From the NCBI GenBank assembly GCA_044361595.1, contig JBIKIN010000003.1, positions 124,001-188,000 of the forward strand: a stretch of DNA of 64,000 nt, written 5' to 3'. The position numbers were made by a program, and so were the translations under genes. Origin of the DNA: Pseudopedobacter sp044361595. GTDB lineage: Bacteria > Bacteroidota > Bacteroidia > Sphingobacteriales > Sphingobacteriaceae. The notes beneath the pieces were generated by a model. That model worked only from the letters and a program-made list of their open reading frames with translations, had not been told where the DNA came from and did not search any database. Each line of letters opens with the position of its first letter. Position 1 is the first letter of the stretch. This document shows, in pieces, positions 62,884-64,000 of this stretch.

Positions 62884-63267
62884 CTATTTGTCTCTTAGGG
62901 CAGCTATTAATAGACTTAACCATCCTAAAATAAAAAATAGACCACCTATTGGTGTTATAGGTCCTAAAATTTTTGTATTAATATGAAGTACATCTTGTAG
63001 TGATATTAAATATAAAGAACCACTAAAAAACAGCATACCTGCAACGAAACACCATGATGAAAAATTGATGATTCTATTTCTAAAACGACTAAAAGTTGCT
63101 AAGAATAATAAAGCAAACGTGTGATAAAAATGATATTGTACTGCGGTTTGCCAAACATCTAACTGCTTTTCGTCAATAATCTTTTTTAAAGTGTGAGCAC
63201 CAAAAGCACCAAAAATCACTGCCAAAACACCAAAAAAAGCCGCTATTATTATTATTCTTTTGTTCAT
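62884..63267 (-). CDS. DUF423 family small membrane protein
   Basis: 127 residues, four membrane helices. The start IIIIAAFFGVLAVIFGAFGA and HTLKKIID are the family's conserved opening, and ITPIGGLFFILGWLSLLIAA its end. The function is unknown. Its stop is one base from the priA start, so the two form an operon with this gene first. Confidence 0.93.
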   Translation of the reverse strand: MNKRIIIIAAFFGVLAVIFGAFGAHTLKKIIDEKQLDVWQTAVQYHFYHTFALLFLATFSRFRNRIINFSSWCFVAGMLFFSGSLYLISLQDVLHINTKILGPITPIGGLFFILGWLSLLIAALRDK

Positions 63268-63334
63268 TTTATTATATAATGATTTGCTAATTTAATAAAG
63301 ATGTGTTCAATTTCGAGCGTTCGGTTCAAAAATC

Positions 63335-63342
63335 TATTTTTG
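63335..63342 (+). promoter_or_regulatory. -7 promoter box of the partial gene at the right end
   Basis: TATTTTTG, an exact match to the Bacteroidota box, 21 bases before the ATG at 63363. Confidence 0.55.
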
Positions 63343-63362
63343 TAACAATTGTTTATTCCGAT

Positions 63363-64000
63363 ATGAGAAAAATTATCATCATTATAAGTTTATTATTTAC
63401 AGCAATAATTGCAACTACGTGGCTGTATTTTAAAAATTTAAATTCAGTTACTCAATCTAATGAAAAAGTTTTTTTGATGATACCAGAAGACGCATCATTA
63501 ATCTACGAATACAAAAGTGAAGAATCGGTTTATCAAATTTTTAAAGATTTTAAGCTATTTAGCGAAATAATTGGCAAAACTCACTTTGAACACCTTAAAG
63601 GATTAAAAGAAATTTTTATTGATGATTTAAATGCTGGCCCTGCTCTTAAAGAAAGTAAAATTTTCTTTTCTATTCATACTACGCAAACAAACAAAAGCGA
63701 TTTCTTGATATTAACCACCCTAGCAAAAGAAAATAACGATACCAATAGTTTATTAGAAATTTTAGCTTCTAAATATAAAATAAGCAATAGCACATTAAAC
63801 CAAACAACTGTGCATCAAATAGAATTTAATAACAAAAGTAAATTTTGGTTCTTTTTCAATAACGATGTAATAGCCGGTAGTTTTGATAAAGATTTAATTA
63901 CGAAGTCGGTTAATTTAATTGCGAATAAGACCCTTAATAAAGATTTAAATCTGAATAGCAATAGCCCTCGTTCAAAAAAATCTTTAGCCAATCTTTATAT
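63363..64000 (+). CDS. Hypothetical protein with one membrane segment, N-terminal part
   Basis: The gene starts at ATG 63363 and runs off the right end (about 212 codons seen). MRKIIIIISLLFTAIIATTW is a membrane anchor or signal segment. After it come VFLMIPEDASLIYEYKSEES and later FLILTTLAKENNDTNSLLEI and FWFFFNNDVIAGSFDKDLI, a pattern seen in large Bacteroidota envelope proteins of the DUF3352-like kind. Identity is uncertain because the rest is missing. Confidence 0.6.
   Translation, partial: MRKIIIIISLLFTAIIATTWLYFKNLNSVTQSNEKVFLMIPEDASLIYEYKSEESVYQIFKDFKLFSEIIGKTHFEHLKGLKEIFIDDLNAGPALKESKIFFSIHTTQTNKSDFLILTTLAKENNDTNSLLEILASKYKISNSTLNQTTVHQIEFNNKSKFWFFFNNDVIAGSFDKDLITKSVNLIANKTLNKDLNLNSNSPRSKKSLANLY

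Overview
The window is AT-rich chromosomal DNA from a member of the Bacteroidota, most likely the Sphingobacteriaceae (Pedobacter-like). The reasons are promoters with the Bacteroidota -7 box TAnnTTTG, weak Shine-Dalgarno signals, a TonB-dependent receptor with a carboxypeptidase-like N-terminal domain, SpmA-SpmB and Nramp-UspA fusions, and intergenic repeats typical of the phylum. Most of it is ordinary housekeeping DNA, with a few accessory islands. I saw no rRNA or tRNA gene, no CRISPR array and no intact insertion sequence.

Layout. 1-3.1 kb: a carbohydrate-related stretch (partial arabinose/fucose isomerase-like gene, SGNH hydrolase, DUF4861 protein) with a scrambled gene remnant. 3.5-8.4 kb: a phototrophy locus with a PAS histidine kinase broken by a one-base slip in an A8 run, an intact proton-pumping rhodopsin with its own terminator, a lycopene cyclase broken by one in-frame TAA, and an intact blh (retinal-forming dioxygenase) overlapping the cyclase by ATGA. 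8.6-10.6 kb: rpsA. 10.7-11.0 kb: a tandem repeat built on a palindrome. 11.0-15.5 kb: divergent Anbu protease and transglutaminase/DUF2126 genes. 15.7-24.5 kb: a small Lys-rich protein, metA (acetyl-CoA type), pnp, a lipoprotein, topB and a hybrid histidine kinase. 24.7-34.7 kb: M14 peptidase, SpmAB fusion, mgsA, DUF885 peptidase, GNAT, a 902-residue envelope protein and a DUF2064 transferase. 34.7-42.4 kb: ssb, a lipoprotein form of acetolactate decarboxylase, a lytic transglycosylase, an RluB-type pseudouridine synthase with a long repetitive tail, a large dispersed-repeat region and an acyl-CoA carboxyltransferase. 42.4-49.3 kb: YkuK-like protein, amt, SRPBCC protein, secreted protein, radical SAM protein and corA. 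49.3-56.9 kb: LacI and Lrp regulators, then mntR-mntH(UspA), DUF3800 and a TonB receptor. 57-64 kb: smpB, pcm, a sugar transferase, a beta-barrel protein, priA, DUF423 and a partial gene.

Two systems stand out. The rhodopsin has the full proton-pump signature and, by hand alignment, a glycine (Gly139) where carotenoid-antenna rhodopsins have their fenestration glycine. It sits beside retinal-supply genes of which the lycopene cyclase looks disabled. Second, the palindrome TTTAGAC-AA-GTCTAAA upstream of the TonB receptor has a close relative (TTTAGACTAATCTAAA) upstream of the mntR-mntH pair. This suggests one manganese regulon joining outer-membrane and inner-membrane uptake. Assignments rest on reading motifs by eye; no database search was possible.
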